From the NCBI RefSeq assembly GCF_902141845.1, contig NZ_CABFPH010000049.1, positions 1 to 39,456 on the forward strand: DNA of 39,456 nucleotides, in the 5' to 3' direction. Made by a program: the position numbers and the translations under genes. The stretch comes from Methylobacterium symbioticum. Lineage in GTDB: Bacteria > Pseudomonadota > Alphaproteobacteria > Rhizobiales > Beijerinckiaceae. Under the pieces are notes generated by a model, which saw only the letters and a list, made by a program, of their open reading frames with translations, ran no database searches and was not told the origin of the DNA. This document shows positions 7,583 to 15,226 of this stretch, one piece after another; within the stretch, counting starts at the first letter, position 1, and each line of letters starts with the position of its first letter.

Positions 7583-8467
7583 CTAATGCGTCGGCTCGCC
7601 TGCGGCGACCTTGGCGGTCCAGTCGTCGAAGGCCACCACGGTCTGGCGCTGCTCGCCGAGGCGGTCGATGCGCACGACCATCTCCTCCCCCGGCTTGAGG
7701 TAGCGCGGCGGCTTCATGCCGAGGCCGACGCCCGGCGGCGTGCCAGTGGTGATGATGTCGCCGGGCTCCAGCATCATGAAGTGCGAGGTGTAGGCGACGA
7801 GCTGGGGCACGTCGAAGATCATGGTCTCGGTCGAACCGGCCTGCATCCTCTGTCCGGATACATCGAGGCTCATCCGCAGGTCCTTGAGGTCCGGAATCTC
7901 GTCCAAGGTGACGAGCCAGGGGCCGATCGGCCCGAAGGTCGGGCAGCCCTTGCCCTTCGTCCAGGTGCCGCCGCGCTCCATCTGGAATTCGCGCTCTGAG
8001 ACGTCGTTGCAGATGCAGACCCCGGCCACGTAGTCCAGGGCCTCATTGGCGTGGACGTAGGACGCCCGGGCACCGATCACCACGGCGAGTTCCACCTCCC
8101 AATCGACCTTGGCCGCGCCCTTCGGGATGATCACCGGATCGTTCGGGCCCGAGATGCAGGATGGGGCCTTGTTGAAGATGATCGGCTCGGAGGGGATCGG
8201 CGCGCCGGTCTCGGCCGCGTGGTCGGCGAAGTTCAGGCCGATCGCGATGAAGTTGCGGGTGCCGCCGACGCAGGGACCAAGCCGGGTGCCGGCCGGAAGA
8301 CGCGGCAGGCTCTCGGGATCGATCATCCGGAGCCGGTCGAGCGAGTCCTTCGCCAGCGCCGGCCCTGCGATGTCGCGAACGATCGCGGACAGGTCGCGAT
8401 AGCCTCCGTCCCGGTCGACGAGGCCGGGCTTCTCTGTGCCCTGTGCGCCGTGGCGGATCAGCTTCAT
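7583..8467 (-). CDS. Fumarylacetoacetate hydrolase (FAH) family enzyme
   Basis: 294-residue cytoplasmic metal-dependent hydrolase, isomerase or lyase. The N-terminal domain starts MKLIRHG. The FAH core runs from about residue 75: GLNFADHAAE, PIIFNKAPSCISGPND, VDWEVELAVVIG with the acidic metal ligands, FGPIGPWLVT and GDIITTGTPPGVG. This layout is shared by ureidoglycolate lyase, 2-hydroxyhepta-2,4-dienedioate isomerase and acylpyruvase enzymes, so the substrate cannot be set from sequence alone; no allantoin or aromatic-degradation genes are nearby to help. ATG 8467 is supported by GGGAG seven bases upstream; a frame extension to 8587 looks non-coding. It is transcribed divergently from the FadL-type gene. 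Confidence 0.9.
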   Translation of the reverse strand: MKLIRHGAQGTEKPGLVDRDGGYRDLSAIVRDIAGPALAKDSLDRLRMIDPESLPRLPAGTRLGPCVGGTRNFIAIGLNFADHAAETGAPIPSEPIIFNKAPSCISGPNDPVIIPKGAAKVDWEVELAVVIGARASYVHANEALDYVAGVCICNDVSEREFQMERGGTWTKGKGCPTFGPIGPWLVTLDEIPDLKDLRMSLDVSGQRMQAGSTETMIFDVPQLVAYTSHFMMLEPGDIITTGTPPGVGLGMKPPRYLKPGEEMVVRIDRLGEQRQTVVAFDDWTAKVAAGEPTH

Positions 8468-8631
8468 CGCGTCGCTCCCGGAAGGTGTTCTAGCACCGGG
8501 ACCATGGAGACCGGACGAGGTCGACGCAAGCGAGGCCGGCCTGCCCCGACCTGAGGTGACGATCGCGCTCTGTTGCGGGAATGTCACATCCGTCGTTCAC
8601 TGTGGGGCGACGGTACAAGAACAGGCGATAA

Positions 8632-8647
8632 AGTTCAGATATGAACT
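8632..8647. promoter_or_regulatory. Inverted repeat in the FAH/fadL divergent region (possible operator)
   Basis: AGTTCA and TGAACT form perfect 6-bp arms around a 4-base spacer (GATA) in the 383-bp divergent intergenic region (8468-8850), at the start of its AT-rich part. Location and symmetry suit a repressor or activator site shared by both genes; no regulator gene is adjacent. Function is inferred. No other gene is seen in 8468-8850. Confidence 0.35.
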
Positions 8648-8709
8648 ATTTTACCGGCGCTGCTGCCGCAAGATGAAAGAGCAATCTTTCTGGCAACCGA
8701 CTCCCAATA

Positions 8710-8740
8710 TTGCGCGCGATTTCCAAATTTTTACTATAAA
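8710..8740 (+). promoter_or_regulatory. Possible promoter for the FadL-type gene
   Basis: TTGCGC (8710-8715) and TATAAA (8735-8740), spacer 19 bp, lie in the most AT-rich stretch of the window, 110 bp upstream of the porin start. The spacer is longer than ideal, so this is only a candidate. Confidence 0.28.
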
Positions 8741-8850
8741 ATACCAGACTTGCAAAATATCACTTGTCCCATCAGAATGATTTTCAAGGTGCCAGCTCGG
8801 CTCGAGGCCGGGGATCCAGCGCCGTCAAAGAACTGAAGGGGTCGGAAAGC

Positions 8851-10176
8851 ATGACGGTCAGGGTTCGGTCTCTCGCGCTGGCAGGCGTCGCTGTGGTGTC
8901 GCTCTGGGCGGGCACGCAGGAGGCGAGCGCCGGCGCGTTCGGAATCCGCGAGCAGAGCACGCAGGCCCAGGGGCTCTCTTTCGCGGGCGCGGCGTCGGGC
9001 TCCGGCGGCGTTTCCTCGATGTTCTGGAACCCGGCCGTCATCACCATGAACCCAGGCTGGGTCACGGAGCAGAACCTCACCTTCATCAACCTGTCGGCCA
9101 ACATCACGCCGACGCTCGGCACCAATCCGGGCTTCCTGCCGCTCGGCGGCTCGGGCGAGATCGGGCAGGGCGCCGTGGTGCCTGCGGGTGCCACATCCTA
9201 CCAGCTCAACGACCGGCTCTGGATCGGCCTGCAGACCGGCGCGCCGTTCGGTCTCGTGACCAAGCCGAATCAGGTCTGGGCCGGCGAGGTCTACGGCCGG
9301 TCGAGCCGGATCTTCTCGCTCGCCTTCAACCCGGTCATCGGCTTCAAGGTGAACGAGTGGCTCTCGGTCGCCGCGGGCCCGAACATCGAGTATTTCCGCC
9401 TGACCCTGCGGCAGGCGCTGCCGATCCCGGGCCTGTCGCCGACGGTGTATCCGAGCGCCTTCCTGAAGGGCGAGTCCTGGGGCGTCGGCTTCACGGCGGG
9501 CGCCACGATCACGCCCTGGGCCGGTACGGTACTCGGCATCGGCTACCGTTCCTCGGTGCACCACGACATCGAGGGGTCGATCGGCGTGCCGCTGGTGGCG
9601 CTCGCCCGCACCGCCGGCCAAGTCACGGCGAACCTCAATACGCCCGAGAAGCTCAGCGTCGGCCTGACCCAGGCGATCAACCCGGTCACCCGGATCAATC
9701 TCGGCTTCGAGTGGGACAACTGGACCCGGCTCGGCAATGTCGGCATCGTCTCGCGCACCCTCGGGGTGCCGGTGAGCAACCTGCCGCTCGACTACAAGGA
9801 CGGCTTCACCTATTCGGTCGGCGCCGAATACGATTGGTCGCCGAGCCTGACGCTCCGCGGCGGCTTCGCCTACGAGGTCTCGCCGATCGACTTCGCCAAC
9901 CGCTCGGTGCGGCTGCCGGACGGCGACCGCTACATCGCCTCGATCGGCGCCAGCTACCGCTGGAACGAGAAGCTGACGCTTAACCTGGCCTACTCGCACT
10001 TCTTCCTCGACCGCAACCGGATCCTCTCCGGGCCGGGCCGCGACTACAATGTCGGCAACATCGCCTTCGCGGGCTACACCGATGCCAGCGCCGACGTCCT
10101 CTCGGTCGGCTTCCGCTACGTGTTCGGCGAGCCGGCCCGGCCGGTCGCGGCGGCGCCGCTGATCCGCAAGTACTGA
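8851..10176 (+). CDS. OmpP1/FadL/TodX-family outer-membrane transporter
   Basis: 441-residue outer-membrane beta-barrel for hydrophobic substrates such as long-chain fatty acids or aromatics. A signal peptide (residues 1-27, cleavage after EASA) is followed by the family's N-terminal plug sequence GAFGIREQSTQAQG and the SSMFWNPAVIT motif equivalent to FadL's NPA. Alternating amphipathic strands continue to the C-terminus, which contains the barrel end signature VLSVGFRYVFG and closes with RKY. ATG 8851 gives a proper signal peptide; a longer frame from 8764 would bury it. A terminator follows at 10202. The neighbouring phaC stores fatty-acid-derived carbon, which would suit fatty-acid uptake, but the substrate is unproven. 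Confidence 0.92.
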   Translation: MTVRVRSLALAGVAVVSLWAGTQEASAGAFGIREQSTQAQGLSFAGAASGSGGVSSMFWNPAVITMNPGWVTEQNLTFINLSANITPTLGTNPGFLPLGGSGEIGQGAVVPAGATSYQLNDRLWIGLQTGAPFGLVTKPNQVWAGEVYGRSSRIFSLAFNPVIGFKVNEWLSVAAGPNIEYFRLTLRQALPIPGLSPTVYPSAFLKGESWGVGFTAGATITPWAGTVLGIGYRSSVHHDIEGSIGVPLVALARTAGQVTANLNTPEKLSVGLTQAINPVTRINLGFEWDNWTRLGNVGIVSRTLGVPVSNLPLDYKDGFTYSVGAEYDWSPSLTLRGGFAYEVSPIDFANRSVRLPDGDRYIASIGASYRWNEKLTLNLAYSHFFLDRNRILSGPGRDYNVGNIAFAGYTDASADVLSVGFRYVFGEPARPVAAAPLIRKY

Positions 10177-10201
10177 GACCATCGGCCCGGACCATCGAGC
10201 A

Positions 10202-10231
10202 CCCCGGGGGCCTCAGGGCCCTCGGGGTTTT
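10202..10231 (+). terminator. Rho-independent terminator of the FadL-type gene
   Basis: CCCCGGGGGCC pairs with GGCCCTCGGGG (one G-U wobble) across a 4-base loop, and is followed at once by TTTT. It begins 25 bp after the porin stop. The T-run is on the + side only, so it serves this gene and not the convergent phaC. Confidence 0.82.
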
Positions 10232-10252
10232 CCGTTCCGGCCTTCACCCGGA

Positions 10253-12049
10253 TCAGGACTTCATCCGCACATAGGTGCCGGGGGCCGGCCCCAGGGAGGG
10301 CAGGCCGCCCGCGCCCGGCACGCGGGCCGGCACGCGCTCCGGCGCCTGCGCCTCGATCCAGGAGAACCAGTAGGGCCACCACGAGCCCTTGTTCTCCGTC
10401 GCGGCCTCGATCCAGTCCTCCAGGCGCCCCTGGACCGGACCGCCGGTCCAGTAGCCGTATTTCGGCTTGGCCGGCGGGTTGACCACGCCCGCGATATGGC
10501 CCGATCCGGCGAGCACGTAGTCGACCGGGCCGCCGAACCGGCGCGAGCCCTCGAACACCGAGAGGGCCGGGGCGATGTGGTCCTCGCGCGTGGCGAGGTT
10601 GAAGACCGGCACCTTCACCTTGGACAGGTCGAGGCGCACGTTGCCGAGCACCATCTTGCCCTGGGCGAGATTGTTCTCGAGGTAGCAGTTGCGGAGATAG
10701 AAGGAGTGGTTGGCCGCCGGCATCCGCGTGGCGTCGGCGTTCCAGTAGAGCAGATCGAAGGCCGAGGGCGGCTTCCCCTTCACGTAGTTGTTCACCACGT
10801 AGGACCAGATCAGGTCGTTGGGGCGCAGCATGTTGAAGGCGTTGGCCATGCGCGCGCCCTCCAGATAGCCGCGCTCGGCCATGCGCGCCTCGACCTCCCG
10901 GATCTGCTCCTCGTCGGCGAAGACCTTGAGGTCGCCCGCATGGGTGAAGTCGACCTGCGTGGTGAGCAGAGTCGCGCTGCCGATGCGCACGTTGCCGGTG
11001 GCAGCCTGGTAGGCGAGCGTCACGGCGAGCAGCGTCCCGCCGACGCAGTAGCCCGCGGCCGCCACCTCGCGCTCGCCAGTCGCGGTGCCGATCGCGTCGA
11101 TGGCCGCCTCGATGCCCTCGCGCATGTAGCTCTCGAAGTCCTTCTCCGCGTGCCGCTCGTCCGGGTTCACCCAGGAGATGCAGAACACGGTCAGGCCCTG
11201 ATCGACCATCCACTTGATGAAGCTCTTCTGCGGATTGAGGTCGAGGATGTAGAACTTGTTGATCCACGGCGGGACGATCAGGAACGGGCGCTTCAGCACC
11301 GTCTCCGTGGTGGGCGCGTACTGGATCAGCTCGATCAGGTCGTTGCGGAACACCACCTCGCCGGGGCTCACGGCGACGTTGCGGCCGACCTCGAAGCTCG
11401 CGGCATCGGTCTGGCGCACCCGCAGCGCGCCCTTGCCCGCCTCGATGTCCTCCTGAAGCATCTGCAGGCCGCGCAGCAGGTTGGCTCCGTTCTCGGTCAG
11501 CGTCTGCCGGAGCAGTTCCGGATTCGTCAGCACGAAGTTCGAGGGCGAGAGGGCGCCAGCGACCTGCCGCAGGTAGAATTGGGCCTTGTGGCGGGTGCGC
11601 TCGTCGAGCCCCTCGGCCTCCTCGACGAGATCCTCGGCCCATCGCATCAGGATCAGGTAGCTCTGCTTGATGAAGTCGAAATACGGGTTCGTCGTCCACT
11701 CGGCATTGGCGAAGCGCGGATCCTTCGGCTCGGGCGCGGCGACGGGAGGCGGCTCCTGCCCCTGCAGGCGCAGCCAGGTATGGCCCCACAGGGTGGCGAA
11801 GGACTCGCCGAGCCGGGCCTGCGCCTCCAGGCTCTTCTGCGGATCCGAGAGCCAGCGCTCGGCCACCAGCCCGAGCGTGCGGGCCATCTCGTTGAGTTCC
11901 GTAGGCGGGGCGCCCGGCACGGCGGTGCCGTCGGCGGGCTTCAGCATGTTCGAGACGTTGCGTCCCATGGCCTCGACGAACAGGCCCGCGTTGCGCGACA
12001 GCGCCTCGAAATCGGGTACGTGCGGCGGCAGCGACGGCTGGCTGGTCAC
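10253..12049 (-). CDS. phaC: Class I polyhydroxyalkanoate synthase PhaC
   Basis: Polymerises (R)-3-hydroxyacyl-CoA into PHB/PHA on the granule surface. The 598-residue length fits class I. The N-terminal PhaC_N domain spans about 80-260, then the alpha/beta-hydrolase domain. The lipase-like box GYCVGG carries the catalytic C335; D490 in TREDHIAP and H518 in GSGHIAGVVN complete the triad. NPYFDFIKQSYL and PPWINKFYILDLNP are also hallmarks. The start is GTG at 12049 with GGAGA about nine bases upstream; the frame stays open far upstream (antisense to alaC), but that part is not protein-like. No phaA, phaB or phaR is adjacent. It converges with the FadL-type gene. Confidence 0.96.
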   Translation of the reverse strand: MTSQPSLPPHVPDFEALSRNAGLFVEAMGRNVSNMLKPADGTAVPGAPPTELNEMARTLGLVAERWLSDPQKSLEAQARLGESFATLWGHTWLRLQGQEPPPVAAPEPKDPRFANAEWTTNPYFDFIKQSYLILMRWAEDLVEEAEGLDERTRHKAQFYLRQVAGALSPSNFVLTNPELLRQTLTENGANLLRGLQMLQEDIEAGKGALRVRQTDAASFEVGRNVAVSPGEVVFRNDLIELIQYAPTTETVLKRPFLIVPPWINKFYILDLNPQKSFIKWMVDQGLTVFCISWVNPDERHAEKDFESYMREGIEAAIDAIGTATGEREVAAAGYCVGGTLLAVTLAYQAATGNVRIGSATLLTTQVDFTHAGDLKVFADEEQIREVEARMAERGYLEGARMANAFNMLRPNDLIWSYVVNNYVKGKPPSAFDLLYWNADATRMPAANHSFYLRNCYLENNLAQGKMVLGNVRLDLSKVKVPVFNLATREDHIAPALSVFEGSRRFGGPVDYVLAGSGHIAGVVNPPAKPKYGYWTGGPVQGRLEDWIEAATENKGSWWPYWFSWIEAQAPERVPARVPGAGGLPSLGPAPGTYVRMKS

Positions 12050-12202
12050 GCGTGCATCTCTCCCTATGATCCGCCGGCACCTTGAGATGCGCGACGGGCC
12101 CTGATCCAGGCTAACGCAGGACGGGCCTCGTTTCCGCCAAATTAAGGGGCGAGCCCAAGATTTTGCCAGACCGGCACGCCCGGCCGCCGCTACAACCGCA
12201 TC

Positions 12203-12589
12203 ATGTTCTCGCCCGATCATCACAGAGCTGTGACCCGCCGCGCGGTCCGCGCGCTCCTCCTCGCCGCAGCGCTCGCGGGCAGCGGCTGCTCGAGCGATGT
12301 CGGGGTGCTGCGCAGCACCGGCATCGCGGGCTCGGCGCCGAAGGGGCCCGAGGCGCCGGACTTCGTCGCGAACAGCCGCCGCGGGGAGCAGGACTACATG
12401 CCGGTCGGCGTCTCGGCGCCGAAGCGGGCCGTGCGGGCCAAGTCCACGGAAGGGCAGAAGGCACTCGAGGCGGAGCTCGAGAGCGCCCGCAGCCGCAACG
12501 TCAACCGGGGCAAGGCCGCCGAGAGCGCCGGCCGGTCGGTGAACCCGGCCTCGGCGCCGGCCTCGGCACCCGCCACGCCGAGCCCCTGA
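12203..12589 (+). CDS. Small exported lipoprotein-like protein, unknown function
   Basis: 128 residues. Basic N-terminus (MFSPDHHRAVTRRAVR), a hydrophobic stretch (ALLLAAALAGSG) and a cysteine at residue 29 suggest a type II signal peptide, though the lipobox (GSGC) lacks the usual Leu at -3. The mature part is Ala/Ser/Lys/Arg-rich and low in complexity, with a helical patch TEGQKALEAELESARSRN and a Pro/Ala/Ser tail. It is divergent from phaC (153 bp between starts) and 120 bp upstream of the aminotransferase. No family recognised. Confidence 0.68.
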   Translation: MFSPDHHRAVTRRAVRALLLAAALAGSGCSSDVGVLRSTGIAGSAPKGPEAPDFVANSRRGEQDYMPVGVSAPKRAVRAKSTEGQKALEAELESARSRNVNRGKAAESAGRSVNPASAPASAPATPSP

Positions 12590-12709
12590 GGCCCTCTCGA
12601 ACCCGCTTGGCCCGAGGCCGTTTTCGGGGTCGGCGGCCGTGGGCTTCCGTGCTAGAGAGGCCGACCCGCACGCCCGAACCCATGAAGCGCCACACGGGAC
12701 CCGTGCGCG

Positions 12710-13951
12710 ATGGACAACGCCATGACCGACTTTCACCGCATCAAGCGCCTTCCGCCTTACGTCTTCGAGCAGGTGAACCGGATCAAGGCCGCCGCCCGCG
12801 CCAACGGCGCCGACATCATCGATCTCGGCATGGGCAATCCCGATCTCGACGCGCCCAAGCACGTCATCGCCAAGCTCTGCGAGACGGCGGGGCGCCCGCG
12901 CACCGACCGCTACTCGGCCTCCAAGGGCATCGCCGGCCTGCGCCGTGCCCAGGCCGGCTACTATCAGCGCCGCTTCGGCGTGAGCCTGAATCCCGACACG
13001 CAGGTCGTGGCGACGCTCGGCTCCAAGGAAGGCTTCGCCAACATGGCCCAGGCGATCACCGCGCCGGGCGACGTGGTGCTGGTGCCGAACCCGAGCTACC
13101 CGATCCACGCCTTCGGCTTCCTGATGGCCGGCGGCGTGATCCGCTCCGTGCCGGCCGAGCCGACGCCCGCCATGTTCCCGGCGCTGGAACGGGCGATGCA
13201 GCACTCGATCCCCAAGCCCGTGGCGCTCGTGGTCTGCTACCCCTCGAACCCGACCGCCTACGTGGCGGGGCTCGACTTCTACAAGGACCTCGTCGCCTTC
13301 GCGAAGAAGCACGAGCTGATCCTGCTCTCGGACCTCGCCTATGCCGAGGTCTATTTCGACGGCGAGCCGCCGCCCTCCGTGCTGCAGGTGCCGGGCGCGA
13401 TCGACTGCACGGTGGAGTTCACCTCCCTGTCGAAGACCTATTCCATGGCCGGCTGGCGCATGGGCTTCGCGGTCGGCAACGAGCGCCTGCTCGCGGCGCT
13501 GACCCGGGTGAAGTCCTATCTCGATTACGGCGCCTTCACGCCGATCCAGGTGGCGGCCACCGCCGCGCTCAACGGGCCGGACGACTGCATCCACGAGATG
13601 CGCTCGATCTACCGCAAGCGCCGCGACGCGCTGGTCGATTCCTTCGGCAAGGCCGGCTGGAAGATCCCGGCGCCCGCCGCCTCGATGTTCGCCTGGGTGC
13701 CGATCCCGGAGAAGTTCCGCGAGCTGGGCAGCCTGGAATTCTCCAAGCTGCTGCTCGAGAAGTCCGACGTGGCGGTGGCGCCGGGCATCGGCTTCGGCGA
13801 GCACGGCGACGAGTATGTCCGCATCGCGCTGGTCGAGAACGAGCAGCGCATCCGTCAGGCGGCGCGCAACGTCCGCCGCTTCTTCGACGGCGCCGACAAG
13901 ACCCTGCACAACGTCGTCCCCATCACGAACCCGATGGCGAAGGTGGGCTGA
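12710..13951 (+). CDS. alaC: Class I/II PLP aminotransferase, AlaC-like (glutamate-pyruvate type)
   Basis: 413-residue fold-type I aminotransferase very close in layout to E. coli AlaC (YfdZ): RLPPYVF at 13-19, IIDLGMGNPD, YSASKGIAGLR, LGSKEG, VPNPSYPIH, YPSNPTA, DLAYAEV with the PLP-contacting D208 and Y211, the Schiff-base lysine K242 in SLSKTYSMAGWR, and YLDYGAFTPIQVAA. Such enzymes mainly interconvert pyruvate and alanine with glutamate; genomes often label them LL-diaminopimelate aminotransferase. The start may be ATG 12710 or ATG 12722 (residue 5); the conserved sequence begins only after the second. Neither has a strong Shine-Dalgarno. In many alphaproteobacteria this gene precedes hom (homoserine dehydrogenase), which is absent here. 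Confidence 0.9.
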   Translation: MDNAMTDFHRIKRLPPYVFEQVNRIKAAARANGADIIDLGMGNPDLDAPKHVIAKLCETAGRPRTDRYSASKGIAGLRRAQAGYYQRRFGVSLNPDTQVVATLGSKEGFANMAQAITAPGDVVLVPNPSYPIHAFGFLMAGGVIRSVPAEPTPAMFPALERAMQHSIPKPVALVVCYPSNPTAYVAGLDFYKDLVAFAKKHELILLSDLAYAEVYFDGEPPPSVLQVPGAIDCTVEFTSLSKTYSMAGWRMGFAVGNERLLAALTRVKSYLDYGAFTPIQVAATAALNGPDDCIHEMRSIYRKRRDALVDSFGKAGWKIPAPAASMFAWVPIPEKFRELGSLEFSKLLLEKSDVAVAPGIGFGEHGDEYVRIALVENEQRIRQAARNVRRFFDGADKTLHNVVPITNPMAKVG

Positions 13952-13961
13952 GGCCCGCCGG

Positions 13962-13985
13962 CCCGGCCGCGTTGTTGCGGCCGGG
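13962..13985. terminator. GC-rich hairpin after alaC (possible terminator)
   Basis: CCCGGCCGC and GCGGCCGGG pair perfectly around a 6-base loop, starting 10 bp after the alaC stop. No T-run follows, so it may slow polymerase or protect the 3' end rather than be a classical terminator. Confidence 0.4.
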
Positions 13986-14099
13986 CGACACGGGCCGGCA
14001 AAGCCGTTCCCGCGGGCGCCGCGGCGCTTGTCGCGCGCCTGAGGCTGGGCGAGGGTTCCCCGAGGGGTCCCGACCGTTCCTTGCGTTCCCGAGGGGTGC

Positions 14100-14324
14100 A
14101 TGCGCCGCCTGAATCTGAAAGCCGCCGCGCTCGCCGCCCTCGCCCTCGGCACCGTGGGCGCCTGCGCGCCGAACCCGATCGTGGCGCGCGATCCCGTGCC
14201 GGCCCCCGGCCCGCAGGACGCCTTCGTCTGCGATTCGCGCCCGCTGCCGCTCAACGCCTTCGACACCGCCTGCGACCCGGCGCGCCGGCCTCCGCCCGAG
14301 ACCGTGCTGCGCTCGAAGGGCTAG
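14100..14324 (+). CDS. Small lipoprotein, unknown function
   Basis: 74 residues: MRRLNLKAAALAALALG is a good signal peptide leading to the lipobox VGAC with C22, so the mature protein would be a lipid-anchored peptide of about 53 residues. Two more cysteines (in FVCDSRPLP and DTACDPARR) could form a disulfide. AGGGG sits four bases before ATG 14100, closer than ideal. The Pro-rich mature region (PVPAPGPQD) resembles small envelope linkers. It follows alaC by 148 bp with a hairpin between, so it is probably separately transcribed. No family recognised. Confidence 0.65.
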   Translation: MRRLNLKAAALAALALGTVGACAPNPIVARDPVPAPGPQDAFVCDSRPLPLNAFDTACDPARRPPPETVLRSKG

Positions 14325-14353
14325 AGGCGGCGTCCGGGCTCTGCCCGGCCCCG

Positions 14354-14374
14354 CGAGAGGGGTGACCCCTCTCG
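14354..14374. repeat. Palindromic intergenic repeat, family A
   Basis: CGAGAGGGG-TGA-CCCCTCTCG, perfect 9-bp arms. It shares its CGAGAGGG/CCCTCTCG arms and TGA centre with 20573-20593, and the layout (9-bp arm, 3-base centre, 9-bp arm) with 20494-20514 and 25366-25386, so these appear to be members of one dispersed family. Confidence 0.75.
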
Positions 14375-14444
14375 ACAGCCGGGACCCCACGCGCCTTCGG
14401 CTCCGCGCGTCGCCTGACGCCGGAGGCATGGCTGGAGCGGGAGA

Positions 14445-14542
14445 CGCGGGACGCCGCGGAACCCCAAACATGTGCGTACGGATACCGAGCTCCCCGGCGT
14501 CCCGCGGACGAGGGGGCCGCGTGTGGCCGGCCTCGTCCGTTT
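14445..14542 (+). other. Two abutting hairpins with short T-run (terminator or small structured RNA)
   Basis: A perfect 12-bp inverted repeat (CGCGGGACGCCG at 14445-14456 and its complement at 14495-14506) directly abuts a second hairpin: GGACGAGG (14506-14513) with CCTCGTCC (14531-14538), with an inner GGCC/GGCC pairing. GTTT follows. One base (14506) is shared by both stems. The second hairpin plus GTTT is terminator-like. Whether the whole is an RNA or just repeats cannot be told from sequence. Confidence 0.45.
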
Positions 14543-14856
14543 AGCGTCGCGGTCTCTTGCTCACCTGCATCGACCCCGATCGTGGCGGACTGCGTAGCGC
14601 CGTTGCCCGGCTCGCCCAGCCTCACCCCGGCAGACTTGAAGCGTCGTGCACCGGACCTCGTATTGGGCCCGGCATCGGTTCCAACGACCTGTGCAGGCCG
14701 GACTATCGGGGCTGTCCCGTTGTTGATCCGGGCTGGCGCCGAGAACGGCCCTGTGTCGCGCAGAGGCGCCCGGGGCGCCGGCTGACCGGCCGGCGACGCG
14801 GGAACCGCCGCGCTGTCCTGGCACGGGCCGTGGTCATGCGGCCCGGGCTCCCTGCG

Positions 14857-14892
14857 CGCGGCGCGGCGGGTTGCAGGACCCGTCGCGCCGCG
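14857..14892. repeat. Strong 15-bp stem-loop
   Basis: Arms at 14857-14871 and 14878-14892 are complementary over 15 positions with one G-U wobble, loop TGCAGG. No T-run follows. Copy number elsewhere is unknown, so a single structure or a repeat are both possible. Confidence 0.55.
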
Positions 14893-14985
14893 GGACAGCG
14901 CGTGGCTGGGATGTACGTGTTTTGTTCTCGCGTGTCAAGCTTTTTGTCTTAAGGAAGGCCTTTCGCCCTGCCGCCGCGACGTCGT

Positions 14986-15158
14986 CCCTCTCCCCTCTGC
15001 GGGAGAGGGTGGCCCCCGAAGGGGGTCGGGTGAGGGGACCCCCATCCCCGAATGAGGCGTCACGTCGATGCCGAGCATTCTCCTGCACCGTCGCACCCCT
15101 CTCCCGACCCCTGCTGACGCAGGGGCCACCCTCCCCCGCAAAGGGGGAGGGAGAGGCG
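14986..15158. repeat. Inverted pair of palindromic intergenic repeats, family B
   Basis: CCCTCTCCC...GGGAGAGGG (14986-15009), then a GGCCCCC/GGGGGTC hairpin and GGGTGAGGGG (to about 15036). Facing it is a reversed copy: CACCCCTCTCCCGACCCC (from about 15094), the hairpin CCCCTGC/GCAGGGG, and CCCTCCCCC...GGGGGAGGG ending near 15152. The same CCCTCYCCCC...GGGGRGAGGG hairpin recurs at 22274, 22773, 38925 and 39082. Confidence 0.7.
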
Positions 15159-15226
15159 GCGGACGCAGGTCTTCATCGTCTCGGGATCAGGCGCGGATCC
15201 CGCGGCCTGAGACCAGATGAGATCCC

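Larger units (their letters stand above)
14325..15226. other. 902-bp gene-free gap rich in strong hairpins
   Basis: Between the small lipoprotein gene and the 3' end of the AsmA gene. Short open frames here show no codon bias, signal or family feature. The gap contains a palindrome (14354-14374), nested inverted repeats (14445-14538), a 15-bp stem (14857-14892) and an inverted pair of palindromic repeats (14986-15158), listed separately. About 14925-14955 is locally T-rich. An untranslated RNA is possible but not shown. Confidence 0.5.

Noticed and set aside
12050..14266. Long leftward open frame upstream of phaC, giving an apparent 1337-residue protein
   Set aside because: It is antisense to alaC; the sequence is His/Arg/Ala/Gly-rich without domains. 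In very GC-rich DNA the antisense frame of a real gene often lacks stops. The true phaC start is GTG 12049 with a good ribosome-binding site.
14557..14952. Possible small gene of 131 codons in the hairpin-rich gap
   Set aside because: Arg/Gly/Pro-rich without codon-position bias, no ribosome-binding site, and the frame runs through a 15-bp stem-loop.
14986..15158. Repeated hairpins considered as a CRISPR array
   Set aside because: Only inverted copies with internal symmetry, no direct repeats with regular unique spacers, and no cas genes in the window.
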